Notes: generated from the letters alone by a model not told the origin. Numbered from the stretch's first letter, positions 52,225 to 61,135 are shown. The stretch is DNA of 64,000 nucleotides from 79-D21 sp964521575 (GCA_964521575.1 CAZFSR010000009.1:1-64000), one strand, 5' to 3'. Numbers and translations: made by a program.

Positions 52225-52770
52225 ATGCCTGAATTCTACGAGCTGAAAGTGGCGGGGCTCACCCGCCGCCTCAAGAAGGTGCGGGTGGCGGACCACCTGG
52301 TGATCGCGTCGTTCGTCATGCTGGGGGACACGAAGCTGATCGAGGCTTGCGCGGACGCCCTGCTCCCGCTTCTTCCCAAGGAGAAAATCGACATGCTGGT
52401 CTGCCTGGAGGCAAAGGGCATCCCCCTGACCCACGCCTTGGCGGTTCGGCTCGGCGTGGACTACATCACGGTCCGCAAGTCCGTGAAGAGCTACATGGAG
52501 AACCCCCTCGTGGTGGAGGTCCAGTCCATCACCACCGCCGGGAAGCAGGTGCTCGTCATGGACGGCGTTGACCGCGCCAAGGTGGAGGGACGTCGCATCT
52601 GCGTCGTGGATGACGTGGTTTCCACGGGCGGATCCCTGAGGTCGGTGGAGAAGCTGCTGGCTACGGCGGGGGCCGAGGTGGTTTCCAAGACCGCGGTGCT
52701 GCTTGAAGAGGGCGGCTATGACGGATCCGACCTCGTCTACCTGGAAAGGCTGCCGGTTTTCCCGGACTGA
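52225..52770 (+). CDS. Purine-type phosphoribosyltransferase
   Basis: Type I phosphoribosyltransferase, 181 residues, joining a free base to PRPP. The PRPP loop is RRICVVDDVVSTGGSLRSVE (about residues 127-146). The N-terminal half contains CLEAKGIPLTHALAVRLG and ITVRKSVKSYM, resembling adenine and xanthine phosphoribosyltransferases. Base specificity is not certain. It is translationally close to the permease upstream and ends at a strong terminator. Confidence 0.8.
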   Translation: MPEFYELKVAGLTRRLKKVRVADHLVIASFVMLGDTKLIEACADALLPLLPKEKIDMLVCLEAKGIPLTHALAVRLGVDYITVRKSVKSYMENPLVVEVQSITTAGKQVLVMDGVDRAKVEGRRICVVDDVVSTGGSLRSVEKLLATAGAEVVSKTAVLLEEGGYDGSDLVYLERLPVFPD

Positions 52771-52792
52771 AAGGTGCGTCTTAGGTTTTGTC

Positions 52793-52816
52793 AGGGGGGC
52801 GAAAGCCCCCCTTTTT
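52793..52816 (+). terminator. Intrinsic terminator, left copy of a twin hairpin
   Basis: GGGGGGC (52794-52800), GAAA tetraloop, GCCCCCC (52805-52811), then TTTTT. The same hairpin, with 26 identical nt in all, occurs at 58754-58778. Confidence 0.9.
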
Positions 52817-52900
52817 CTTTCCCCTGCCCCGCTGATTGCTGTAACGGGTCTTTGTTTGGTAAGCTGGCTCAATGAAAGCAGGGTGACTGGGGGGAGTGTT

Positions 52901-53935
52901 ATGGGTTTGAGAGAAAGGTTCCCGCGCATTGTGGCGTTCATCATGAAGATCGGGTGCCTGGCTTTTCTTTTTTCCGGTGCCCTGCCAGTGGAGGCGGCAT
53001 CATCCGCTTTGACCCCCATCCGTGCGGTGGTTCTGCCCTATATTACTTTTGCGCCGTTCTTCATCGCCAAGGACGAGGGGTATTTCGAGAAGGAGGGTCT
53101 GGACGTCGAGTTTGTCAGGCTGGTCCAGCCGATGGCGGGAGTGGCCGAGGTGGCCAAAGGCAGCATCGACATGACCCAGGTTGGCACGCGTGTCGGGATA
53201 TTCAACGCTATGGGCCGGGGCGCAAACCTCCGCATCGTGGCGGACAAGGGCGGCTTTGCGGGGGAAAAAACGGCAACCAGCGGATTCCTGATCCGGAAGG
53301 AATTGCTTGACGCCAAGGGCAAACCTGACTGGGAGCGGATCAAAGGGCGGAAGGTCTCCGTGGATCCCACCAGCTTCTGGGGGTTCCTCTTCGAAAAGTA
53401 CCTGTCTCGAAACGGCCTGAAGATGTCGGACTTCGATATCGAGGATTTGCCTGTAACGGTTCTGCCCGGGGCTTTCGATCAAGGGAACGTGGCGATCGCC
53501 CACGTTACCGAGCCCTGGGTTACGAAAATCACCCGCGGAGGGAAGGTCGTGCTGCTCGTGGCAGACGCCAGCCTGTCGCCGAACGCGCATTTCTCGGGAA
53601 TCTGTTTTGGCCCCTCCCTGCTGGAAGGGAATCCCGAGGCAGGGGAGAGGTTCATGGTGGCCTACCTTAAGGGTGTCCGCCAGTACAACAAGGGAAAAAC
53701 GGACCGGAACATCGGGATCATCGCCAGGAACACCGGCCTGGACAGCCGAAGTGTCGCCGAGTCGGCGTGGCCGGCAATTCGCAACGACGGCCAAATGGAT
53801 ATCTCCGGCTTTGTCGAGTTTCAGCGGTGGGCAAAGGGAAAAGGATATCTTGATGTCGTCGTCCCTGCTGAGAAAATCTGGGATCCCCGCTTCGTCGAAC
53901 AAGCTAACCGCAAGCTGGGCGGTAAGAACCCCTGA
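52901..53935 (+). CDS. NitT/TauT-family ABC transporter substrate-binding protein
   Basis: Periplasmic or lipid-free binding protein, 344 residues from ATG 52901 with GGGGGGAG upstream. The signal peptide (IVAFIMKIGCLAFLFSGALP, cleavage near VEA) is followed by the NMT1/SsuA-like pattern: VLPYITFAPFFIAKDEGYFEKEGLDV. GSIDMTQVGT and AIAHVTEPWVTKI are also typical. Relatives bind nitrate, sulfonates, thiamine precursors or aromatic acids. It is the first gene of the five-gene unit with the NRPS-like protein, and its stop lies 1 nt before that gene's start. Confidence 0.88.
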   Translation: MGLRERFPRIVAFIMKIGCLAFLFSGALPVEAASSALTPIRAVVLPYITFAPFFIAKDEGYFEKEGLDVEFVRLVQPMAGVAEVAKGSIDMTQVGTRVGIFNAMGRGANLRIVADKGGFAGEKTATSGFLIRKELLDAKGKPDWERIKGRKVSVDPTSFWGFLFEKYLSRNGLKMSDFDIEDLPVTVLPGAFDQGNVAIAHVTEPWVTKITRGGKVVLLVADASLSPNAHFSGICFGPSLLEGNPEAGERFMVAYLKGVRQYNKGKTDRNIGIIARNTGLDSRSVAESAWPAIRNDGQMDISGFVEFQRWAKGKGYLDVVVPAEKIWDPRFVEQANRKLGGKNP

Positions 53936-53936
53936 A

Positions 53937-56483
53937 ATGGAACTCGACGCCTATCTCTCCAGGGGCTTTTGGGAAAGATTCGTAGAGATCGCCGACCGTT
54001 TTCCCGATATCCCGGCCTGGTCGCGGGAAGGGGAGAGCCTCGCCTACGGGGAGATCCTTTCCCGGGCGGAAGACTTGGCCGGGCAGCTGGACAAGGTTAC
54101 GCACGGCATTCGCGGGCTTGTGGTCGAAGTGGAGGCGACGCTGGTTCCGGGCAGCATCGTTTCTTTCCTGGCGGTTCTCAAGGCAGGGGCCGTCATCTTA
54201 CCGGTGGATCCGGCCTTTCCCCTGGATTTTCGGCAGGAGATCCGCCGGCAGGTTTCCCCCATTGCCCGCCTGGAGGCAGGCGATGGCCCGGGAGATGTCT
54301 TTTTGCGACAGGACAAAATTCACGGTCCGGAGGGACCGCCCGTTCCTTTTGCACCCGAAGATGCGGCCGTACTTCTCTGGACCTCGGGCTCCACAGGAAA
54401 GCCGAAAGGGATTCTTCTACCCCAGCAGGCTTTCCTCCTTGATGCGTGGAACCGCGTCAGGGATTATCACGTTCGAGCCGGCGACAGGGTCGCATGGACT
54501 GCCCCGCCTGTCCTTGCGGGACCCATCGGGATGCTTTGCTTCTCTCTCCTCGGTGGTGCGACGCTCGTTCCTTTCCCCCTGAAATCGATCGATGCGGGCG
54601 CCCTTTCCGGGCTTCTCCGCAGGGAGCGGGTAAGCTACTTCAATCCCCCGGTTTCCTATTTCAGGCAGTGGATGCTTGCCGAGGACGGCAAAGGATCCTT
54701 GCCCGACTTGCGCACGGTTGTCCTAGGCGGGCAGCCCGTTAGCTGGAAGGATGTCCGTGCCGTCCAGGGGAGCCTGTCCGAAGGAGCGAAACTGGTCCAC
54801 CGCTACGCGGCCTCGGAAGCGGGCTTAATCTCCCAGGCCTTTTTCGACAGGTTTCATGCTACCGAAAACGAGGGGAGCGTACCGCTGGGATTTCCTCCCA
54901 TGGGGAAGCGAACGGTCATCCTCGGGGAGGACGGAGCAATCCTGCCGGATGGGGAGATAGGTGAAATCGGTGTGGTCAGCCGCCACGGGGCGCTGGGGTA
55001 TTGGAAGCGCCCCGACCTGAACAGTGAACGTTTTCGAAGGCTGCCCGGCGGGGAGACCCTGTTCCTCTCCGCAGACCTGGGCCGATTGAGGCCGGACGGC
55101 CAGCTGGAATTGCTTGGCAGAAGGGACGGCCAACTGAAAATCAGGGGCTTCCGGGTAGAGCCTGCCCAGGTCGAGGTGGCCTTGAGAAGCCTGCCCGGGG
55201 TGGCGGATGCGGTCCTGCTTCCGTGGGCCCCGCCTGCTACTCCCGAAGAAAATGAGCTTGTCGCCTACGTCGAGCCTGCCAGGGGTTCAAGGCTGGCTAC
55301 CGACGGGTTGAGAGCCGGCCTCCGGGAAACCCTGCCAGAGTTCATGGTCCCTTCCAGGTACGTCCTGCTGGAAGAAATGCCGAGAACCCGGAACGGCAAG
55401 CCCGATCGTACTCGGCTCCCGGACCCGGGAACCTCCCGGCCGGACCTCACGGTGCGTTTTGTCCCGCCGGAAGGCAAGACGGAGGAGAGGCTTGCAGGGT
55501 TGTGGCACGAAGTGCTGGGGATCTCTCCCATCGGGGCGGAAGACGACTTTTTTGATCTTGGGGGGCACTCCCTTTTGGCCGTTCGCTTGTTTTCCCGCAT
55601 CGAAACGGTTTTCGGCAGGGACATTCCCCTGGCAGAGATGCTCCAGGCCAGAACCGTGAGATCCATGGCGCGCCTGCTGGAGGCCCCGAAAGGTAAAAGG
55701 GAATGGAAGTGCCTTGTCCGGATCAACGTGGTGGGAAACCGGCCCAAGGTTTTTATCGTTCATGGGGGTGGCGGCAATGTCCTTTGTTTTGCCCGGCTTG
55801 CGGCCCGCTTGACTGACTATGACGTATACGGTTTGCAGGCTCTGGGGCTGGACCGGCGCCACCTGCCCCAGCTTTCGGTGAGGGGGATGGCGGAGAGGTA
55901 TGCGGCCGAAATCCGCGAGGAGCAGCCCCACGGCCCGTTTCGGATCGTCGGCTATTCCTTTGGCAGTATCGTGGCCTTCGAACTGGCCCTTCTCCTGCAG
56001 GCCTCGGGTGAAGAGGTGGGCTTCCTGGGCCTGCTGGACAGGGCTATGCCTGCCCGGTCGTCCGCCCCTCCCCGCGCCAATCTCGTTTCGGAACTATGGG
56101 ACCGGGCGACGACCCGCCTCAAGTTCCATTTGAGGCTTAATGCAGGGCGGCTTCTGCTGGGGGCAGGCCTGCCCGTTCCGTTCATGCAAAAAATCTACAA
56201 TGCCGCGAACGGCTTCATGAGCCGGGGTTATGTCCCGCCGGCGGCATTCATGGGCAACATGGCCGTCTTCCAGACGGCGGAAAGACGAAACGAAGGGATC
56301 GATCCGGCTTCGGAGAGAGGATGGGGACCGCACGTAAAGGGGGAAACCCGGGTTTATGCCGTCCCGGGGACACATCACACCCTGCTTGATGATCCTCATG
56401 TCCGGGATGTAGCCAGGGTCCTTGATGCAGCCCTTGGCGAACCTTGTTCTTGTCCCCCCGGGGGGAAGTATCCGGGAAGTTGA
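53937..56483 (+). CDS. Single-module NRPS-like synthetase (adenylation-carrier-thioesterase)
   Basis: 848 residues from ATG 53937, 1 nt after the binding-protein stop. Residues about 1-495 form an adenylation domain: LLWTSGSTGKPKGILL (A3), RYAASEAG (A5), LFLSADLGRLRPDG (A7), LGRRDGQLKIRGFRVEPAQV (A8) and the lysine in RTRNGKPDR (A10). A carrier domain follows, with DDFFDLGGHSLLA (phosphopantetheine serine S545). The C-terminal thioesterase has VHGGGGNVLCFARLA, the nucleophile S674 in GYSFGS and H813/H814 in GTHHTLL. There is no condensation domain. At core A4 (about residues 192-200, VLAGPIGML) the aspartate that holds the alpha-amino group of amino acids is absent, so the substrate may be an aryl, keto or hydroxy acid. 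Such A-T-TE enzymes dimerise, cyclise or hydrolyse one acid. Confidence 0.88.
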   Translation: MELDAYLSRGFWERFVEIADRFPDIPAWSREGESLAYGEILSRAEDLAGQLDKVTHGIRGLVVEVEATLVPGSIVSFLAVLKAGAVILPVDPAFPLDFRQEIRRQVSPIARLEAGDGPGDVFLRQDKIHGPEGPPVPFAPEDAAVLLWTSGSTGKPKGILLPQQAFLLDAWNRVRDYHVRAGDRVAWTAPPVLAGPIGMLCFSLLGGATLVPFPLKSIDAGALSGLLRRERVSYFNPPVSYFRQWMLAEDGKGSLPDLRTVVLGGQPVSWKDVRAVQGSLSEGAKLVHRYAASEAGLISQAFFDRFHATENEGSVPLGFPPMGKRTVILGEDGAILPDGEIGEIGVVSRHGALGYWKRPDLNSERFRRLPGGETLFLSADLGRLRPDGQLELLGRRDGQLKIRGFRVEPAQVEVALRSLPGVADAVLLPWAPPATPEENELVAYVEPARGSRLATDGLRAGLRETLPEFMVPSRYVLLEEMPRTRNGKPDRTRLPDPGTSRPDLTVRFVPPEGKTEERLAGLWHEVLGISPIGAEDDFFDLGGHSLLAVRLFSRIETVFGRDIPLAEMLQARTVRSMARLLEAPKGKREWKCLVRINVVGNRPKVFIVHGGGGNVLCFARLAARLTDYDVYGLQALGLDRRHLPQLSVRGMAERYAAEIREEQPHGPFRIVGYSFGSIVAFELALLLQASGEEVGFLGLLDRAMPARSSAPPRANLVSELWDRATTRLKFHLRLNAGRLLLGAGLPVPFMQKIYNAANGFMSRGYVPPAAFMGNMAVFQTAERRNEGIDPASERGWGPHVKGETRVYAVPGTHHTLLDDPHVRDVARVLDAALGEPCSCPPGGKYPGS

Positions 56484-56496
56484 AGGAGACTTAGGC

Positions 56497-57279
56497 ATGT
56501 TGCACTGCAGGGGGCTTTCAAAACGTTTCGAGAGCGGGAACGGTTCCGTTACCGCCCTGGAGAGGGTCGACCTCGACCTGGCCGAAGGGGAGTTCCTGTG
56601 TGTTCTGGGCCCGTCCGGCTGCGGGAAGTCCACGCTCTTGCGGTTGGTGGCCGGGATCGTTCCCCCATCGGCAGGCAGCGTCGAGTTCGTTCCGGGATGC
56701 GGGCGTCCCCCGGGACGCCCCAGGTGCGCCATGGTGTTCCAGGAACACGGCTTGTTTCCCTGGATGACGGTTCTCGAAAACACGGGCTTCGGCCTGAAGA
56801 TGCAGGGATTCGCACGGAAAGAGCGGGAAGCGATGTCGATAACCGTTCTGGAACAGGTCGGCATGGGGGCCTTCGGGCGGCATTATCCCCACGAACTGTC
56901 GATGGGCATGCGCCAGCGTGTGGCGCTGGCCCGGGCTTTTGTTTCTTCCCCCGATGTCCTCCTGATGGATGAGCCGTTTGCATCGCTGGACGCCCAGGCA
57001 AGGGCCGTCCTCCAGCAAGACCTGATTTCCTGGCAGGAAGATCGCGGCACGCCGGTCATTTTCATTACGCATGACATCGCTGAATCCCTTGTCCTTGCGG
57101 ACCGGATCCTTGTCCTTTCGGCACGGCCTGGGAGGGTTTTGGCGAGCATCCCTCTGCCTCCGGGCCGAGGCCATTCGCCGGTGGCCGGTTTTGATCCCGA
57201 TCTCGGGGCGATCGGCCGGGAGATCTGGGGCATGCTGGGGCAGGAATCCTGTCCCGAGCTGCAGGGTGCGATCTTTTGA
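56497..57279 (+). CDS. NitT/TauT-family ABC transporter ATP-binding protein
   Basis: ATPase of 260 residues from ATG 56497 with AAGGAG upstream. Walker A is GPSGCGKST (about residue 41), the Q-loop is in FQEHGLFPWMTVLEN, the signature reads LSMGMRQRVALARAF (serine-methionine-glycine, a normal variant in SsuB/TauB) and Walker B is LLMDEPFASLD. It starts 13 nt after the NRPS-like gene and overlaps the permease start by 4 nt. Confidence 0.92.
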   Translation: MLHCRGLSKRFESGNGSVTALERVDLDLAEGEFLCVLGPSGCGKSTLLRLVAGIVPPSAGSVEFVPGCGRPPGRPRCAMVFQEHGLFPWMTVLENTGFGLKMQGFARKEREAMSITVLEQVGMGAFGRHYPHELSMGMRQRVALARAFVSSPDVLLMDEPFASLDAQARAVLQQDLISWQEDRGTPVIFITHDIAESLVLADRILVLSARPGRVLASIPLPPGRGHSPVAGFDPDLGAIGREIWGMLGQESCPELQGAIF

Positions 57280-58049
57280 GTGCGAGGTTGAAGCAAATCC
57301 CACGGGCCCTGTTCCTGCCGTGCATCCTCCTCCTGGGCTGGGAATTGGGGGTCCGGGCAGGATGGGTTTCCCCCATGTTCTTCCCCGCTCCGACGACGAT
57401 CGCGAAGACCCTGGCCGAACTGGCGAAAAGCGGGCGTTTGGGTGCCAATCTTCTTGCCACCCTGCTACGGGTGGCCCTGGGCCTGTCGCTGGGGGTTGGC
57501 CTGGGCCTGCCGCTCGGGTTGTTGATGGGCTGGAAGCCTTCATTCCGGGCTATCGTCGATCCCATGGTTGGCGCGACTCATGCCCTTCCAAAGATCGCCA
57601 TCTACCCGATCCTGATGGTCCTCTTCGGCATTGGGGACGGTTCACGGGTCGCCTTGATCACGCTGGGGGCGTTTTTTCCCATGCTGGTCAACTCCATGAC
57701 TGCGGTGCGCCAAATCGATCCCCGTTATTTCGAAGTCGCGGAAAGCTACGGTGCCAAGGGGTTCCGGATCCTCTCCGAGGTCATCTGGCCGGGAAGCCTG
57801 CCCCTTGTCCTTGCGGGCTTCCGCCTGGCCCTGAACGGAGCCTTGCTGCTGGGCATCGCAGCGGAGCTCCTCACGGCCCGGGAGGGGTTGGGCGGGATGA
57901 TCTGGATGGCCTGGCAGACCTTCAGGACGGAAGAACTCTATGCGGCGCTTTTCGTCACGGGACTCCTCGGTGTGGCTTTCAACAGCCTGACGGACCTGAT
58001 GGCCGGGATTCTCGTCCCATGGCGGGCAGGGACAGAAAACGGCAAATAA
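57276..58049 (+). CDS. NitT/TauT-family ABC transporter permease
   Basis: Inner-membrane subunit, 257 residues from TTG 57276 (TTGA overlap with the ATPase stop). About six membrane helices. The EAA-type coupling loop reads EVAESYGAKGFRILSEVIWP (about residues 152-171), and the N-terminal ALFLPCILLLGWELGVRAGW is typical of SsuC/TauC. With the binding protein and ATPase it forms a complete importer. Confidence 0.92.
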   Translation: MSARLKQIPRALFLPCILLLGWELGVRAGWVSPMFFPAPTTIAKTLAELAKSGRLGANLLATLLRVALGLSLGVGLGLPLGLLMGWKPSFRAIVDPMVGATHALPKIAIYPILMVLFGIGDGSRVALITLGAFFPMLVNSMTAVRQIDPRYFEVAESYGAKGFRILSEVIWPGSLPLVLAGFRLALNGALLLGIAAELLTAREGLGGMIWMAWQTFRTEELYAALFVTGLLGVAFNSLTDLMAGILVPWRAGTENGK

Positions 58050-58053
58050 GAGG

Positions 58054-58743
58054 GTGAAGAAACGTTTGCAGCCGCAAAACTGGCAACCGCTCTCCCCAAG
58101 CTTTCCGGTCAAGGTCTGGACCGTTTCCGTTTCTTCGGTTCTTGGTACTTGCGGGACTGCAGGGCTTTCAGATGCCGAGCGGGACCGGTCCGGGAGGTTT
58201 CGGTGCGAGGAGGATTCGATGCGCTTCTGTGCGAGCCGCCTACTCTTGCGAGAGGTCCTCGGGAGGCATCTGGGCATGAGGCCGGGGGACCTCCAGCTAG
58301 AAAAGGCCCCCGGAGGCAAGCTCACCGTCGTTTTGCCCCCCTGCTCACCCCCCGTGTTTTTCAGCCTTTCACGGTCCGGCGATTTTTGCACCGTCGCTCT
58401 TTCAGGTTCCGCCGAGGTCGGGGTGGATATCGAAAAAACAAGGGTTTTCCCGGACTGGCCGGCCGTAGCCCAGGCTTGGCTGAGCAAGGGAGAAAGAAGC
58501 GCCATAACGGCCCTGGTTGGAGAGAACTCCCGTGCCGAAGCTTTCTTCAGGCTGTGGTGCGCACGGGAGGCTGCGGCGAAAGCCCTGGGGCTAGGGCTTG
58601 CCCTGGATCCTCGTTCTGCGGGGAGCCTTGAGGGGATCCTGGAGGGGGGGCGGGTCGTGGCCGTGTTCGGGGGAAGAACGGTCGAAGTGGCCGAGCTGGA
58701 GGCCCCCCAAGGGTACCGGCTTGCCGTGGCAAGTGAGGCATGA
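58054..58743 (+). CDS. 4'-phosphopantetheinyl transferase, Sfp type
   Basis: Activates carrier proteins by moving phosphopantetheine from coenzyme A to the conserved serine. It has 229 residues from GTG 58054, 4 nt after the permease stop. The magnesium and CoA motifs are EVGVDIEKTR (about residue 128) and FFRLWCAREAAAKALG (about 167). The only carrier domain in the window is S545 of the NRPS-like protein, its obvious partner. A terminator follows. Confidence 0.9.
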   Translation: MKKRLQPQNWQPLSPSFPVKVWTVSVSSVLGTCGTAGLSDAERDRSGRFRCEEDSMRFCASRLLLREVLGRHLGMRPGDLQLEKAPGGKLTVVLPPCSPPVFFSLSRSGDFCTVALSGSAEVGVDIEKTRVFPDWPAVAQAWLSKGERSAITALVGENSRAEAFFRLWCAREAAAKALGLGLALDPRSAGSLEGILEGGRVVAVFGGRTVEVAELEAPQGYRLAVASEA

Positions 58744-58753
58744 GTGCTTCTGC

Positions 58754-58778
58754 AGGGGGGCGAAAGCCCCCCTTTTTC
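58754..58778 (+). terminator. Intrinsic terminator, right copy of a twin hairpin
   Basis: GGGGGGC (58755-58761), GAAA, GCCCCCC (58766-58772), TTTTT. Identical to the hairpin at 52793-52816. Confidence 0.9.
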
Positions 58779-60033
58779 ATTCCCTTTCCCGGACCAGGAA
58801 GGGCAGCAGGGCAAACATAGCCAGTCCCAGCGTCGCCCCGGCGTAGAAGGGGGCATGGGGGCCGAAGCGCAGAAAAACAAGGCCCATGACCAGGGGGCCG
58901 ACGGTTTGTCCCAGCCGGAGGACCATGCCGTTGAGGGACATGAAAACGGCGCGGTTCTCTTCGGGTGCCAGGTCGGAAAGCAGGGCCTGCGTCGCGGGAA
59001 TGTTCATCCCCTGGGCGCACCCGTAGAGTGCCGTGGCGAAAAGCAGGAACGGAAGCCCGGGCATCAGCGGGATCAGGACCAGGGCCAAGGCGAAGAGGAT
59101 GAACGACGTCCGCAGGACGTTGCTTTCCCGATAAATCCTGCCCAGCCGTCCGGCCTGGGAGGCGAGGATGGCGTTCGAGACCGACATGGATGAGGCCATG
59201 AGGCCGATGGAAAGGGGAGAAGCCCCGAACTTCGAGGACATCAGGACGGGCAGGTAGGTGTGGAAGGATCCGTAGAGGATGACGAAGGTCGATGTGCTGG
59301 CGAGAAAGAGCCCCAGGATGCGCGGGTCGCGCGCCATGCGGGCGCCCTGCAGCAGGTAGAGCTCGAGGGGAGGTTTCGATTCGGGGAGGGGAGGGACCTT
59401 GAGGATGAAAAGGGAGGCAAGGCCCACGGGAACGGCCAATAGCGGCAGGGCGAAGGGGGCATGCCAGCCCAGAAGCCCGAGGGTCCCGCCGAGGGCGGGG
59501 TAGATGGCCGTTCCCACGCTCAGCATCCCGGCGTTGAAACCGAGGGCGTCGATGCGCTTGTTTCCCCTGTAGAGGTCCCCGACGAGGGTCACGTTCATGC
59601 CGCTGAGCGAAGCGGCCCCCATCCCCTGGAGGAATCTCAGGGCGAGGAGGAGATCGAAGTCTCGGGTGAGGGCGCAGGAGGCCCCCGCGAGGGCGAAGAG
59701 GAAGAGCGAGGGCACGAGCACGGCCTTGCGCCCCACGCGGTCTGCCATCACGCCCAGGAAGGGCGGGAGAAAGACGCCGGGGAGCGTGAAGGCCGTAATC
59801 AGCCAGCTGACCTGGGCGGGAGAGATGCCGAGGTCAGCGGAGATGGCCGGGAAAAGGGGGGCGACGCTGGCGACCCCAAGTACGGAGATCAGGGTGACGC
59901 CGAACACGACCTGCAGATTGGCGTCTCTGCAAAGGCTGAAATCAGGCTTTCGGGATTCCGGGGCCGAACTTTCACCCCGTTTTTTCCTCCAGGCCGATTG
60001 TGCCGCTTCCCTGACCCACTTGTTCAGCACCAT
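58777..60033 (-). CDS. Major facilitator superfamily transporter
   Basis: Twelve-helix membrane carrier, 418 residues, ATG 60033 with GGAGGAG 8 nt upstream. MFS signatures are GVMADRVGRKAVLVPSLFLF (motif A, about residue 77) and FLQGMGAASLSGM (about 132), with the repeat in the second half. The drug/metabolite:H+ antiporter group (DHA-like) fits best. It converges on the NRPS/PPTase unit and could export its product, but it is transcribed separately. Confidence 0.85.
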   Translation of the reverse strand: MVLNKWVREAAQSAWRKKRGESSAPESRKPDFSLCRDANLQVVFGVTLISVLGVASVAPLFPAISADLGISPAQVSWLITAFTLPGVFLPPFLGVMADRVGRKAVLVPSLFLFALAGASCALTRDFDLLLALRFLQGMGAASLSGMNVTLVGDLYRGNKRIDALGFNAGMLSVGTAIYPALGGTLGLLGWHAPFALPLLAVPVGLASLFILKVPPLPESKPPLELYLLQGARMARDPRILGLFLASTSTFVILYGSFHTYLPVLMSSKFGASPLSIGLMASSMSVSNAILASQAGRLGRIYRESNVLRTSFILFALALVLIPLMPGLPFLLFATALYGCAQGMNIPATQALLSDLAPEENRAVFMSLNGMVLRLGQTVGPLVMGLVFLRFGPHAPFYAGATLGLAMFALLPFLVRERE

Positions 60034-60123
60034 GAAAAGATCTCCTCCTGCGCCAACAGTTTAGCAGCTATCTCCTGCTACAATTCCCCTTAGGAAACGG
60101 GTGCCTAAGGGGGTGAAGCAACG

Positions 60124-60726
60124 ATGGAAAAGCGTGCGGAAAGCGATTACCCGATCGAGGTCCTTTTGGCGCGAAGATGGAGCCCGAGGGTTTTTTCGGG
60201 AAGAAGCGTGGATGCGGAAACCGTGTGCAGCCTTCTCGAGGCGGCCCGGTGGGCTCCGTCCTGCTTCAACGAACAGCCCTGGAGTTTCATCGTGGCGACG
60301 AAGGAGGATCCTGGGGCGTTCAGTGACCTTCTCGGCTGCCTTCGCGAGGCCAACCAGGCCTGGGCGAAGCATGCACCGGTGCTCATGGTGGCGGTCGCCA
60401 AGGCGGCCTTCGACCACAACGGCAAGCCGAACCGCCACGCGGGGCACGACGTGGGGCTGGCTGTGGAGAATCTCATGCTCCAGGCGGTTTCGATGGGGAT
60501 GTTCGCTCACGCCATGGCGGGGTTCGACGCAGCGAAAGTGAGGGAACGTTACGGGGTGCCGGAAGGGCACGACCCTCTCGTGGCGATCGCGGTGGGCTAC
60601 CCGGGGGATCCCGGGGATCTCCCCGACGACTTGAAGGAAAAGGAGCTGGCCCCGCGGGAGAGAAAACCTCTCGGCCGCTTCGTGTTCGGGCTGTCCTGGG
60701 GAAAGCCCTGGAGCGGCCTTCGGTGA
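60124..60726 (+). CDS. Nitroreductase-family flavoprotein
   Basis: FMN-dependent oxidoreductase, 200 residues. The flavin-binding signature RRWSPRVFSGRSVDAETVCS at the start, ARWAPSCFNEQPWSFIV (about residue 41) and the HDVGLAVENLMLQAVSMGMF helix (about 103) are typical. The substrate is unknown. The gene is divergent from the MFS transporter, with an 90-nt gap, and may be co-transcribed with the cupin. Confidence 0.87.
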   Translation: MEKRAESDYPIEVLLARRWSPRVFSGRSVDAETVCSLLEAARWAPSCFNEQPWSFIVATKEDPGAFSDLLGCLREANQAWAKHAPVLMVAVAKAAFDHNGKPNRHAGHDVGLAVENLMLQAVSMGMFAHAMAGFDAAKVRERYGVPEGHDPLVAIAVGYPGDPGDLPDDLKEKELAPRERKPLGRFVFGLSWGKPWSGLR

Positions 60727-60772
60727 GAAAGGGCCGTGTTTGGAAGCCGACAGTGCAGAAGGGGGAGTTCGA

Positions 60773-61135
60773 ATGATCCGAAAGGCTTCGGAATTGTCGA
60801 GGATTCGCAGGGAAGCGTTCACCAACGGGGTGGGAGGGGGGTTTGCCACCCACGCGCTTCCGCCGGGGGAGAATGTCCCCGGGAGCCGGTTCCAGATGGT
60901 TTCCCGGATCGAGCTGGATCCGGGGTCGAGCATCGGGGCCCATCTTCACGCGGAGAACGAGGAGATTTACTGGATCCTTTCCGGAGAGGGCGTGTACAAC
61001 GAGGACGGCCGGGAGGTTCCCGCCGTCCCGGGCGACGTTTTCATCGCCCTGCAGGGGCACAGCCATGGCCTGAAGAACACGGGGTCCGGCCCGCTCGAGA
61101 TGATCGCGGTGATCGCTGCCGACCGGAATCCCTGA
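60773..61135 (+). CDS. Cupin-domain protein
   Basis: Small beta-barrel protein, 120 residues from ATG 60773 with AAGGGGGAG 5 nt upstream. The metal-binding cupin motif 1 is GSSIGAHLHAENEEIYWILS (two histidines and a glutamate, about residues 47-66) and motif 2 is PGDVFIALQGHSHGLKNTG. Function is not predictable from the fold. It ends 7 nt before a convergent gene. Confidence 0.82.
   Translation: MIRKASELSRIRREAFTNGVGGGFATHALPPGENVPGSRFQMVSRIELDPGSSIGAHLHAENEEIYWILSGEGVYNEDGREVPAVPGDVFIALQGHSHGLKNTGSGPLEMIAVIAADRNP

Noticed and set aside
53607..53936. A 110-residue N-terminal extension of the NRPS-like protein
   Set aside because: It lies in another frame of the binding-protein gene, with no domain and poor composition; ATG 53937 gives a normal adenylation-domain start.
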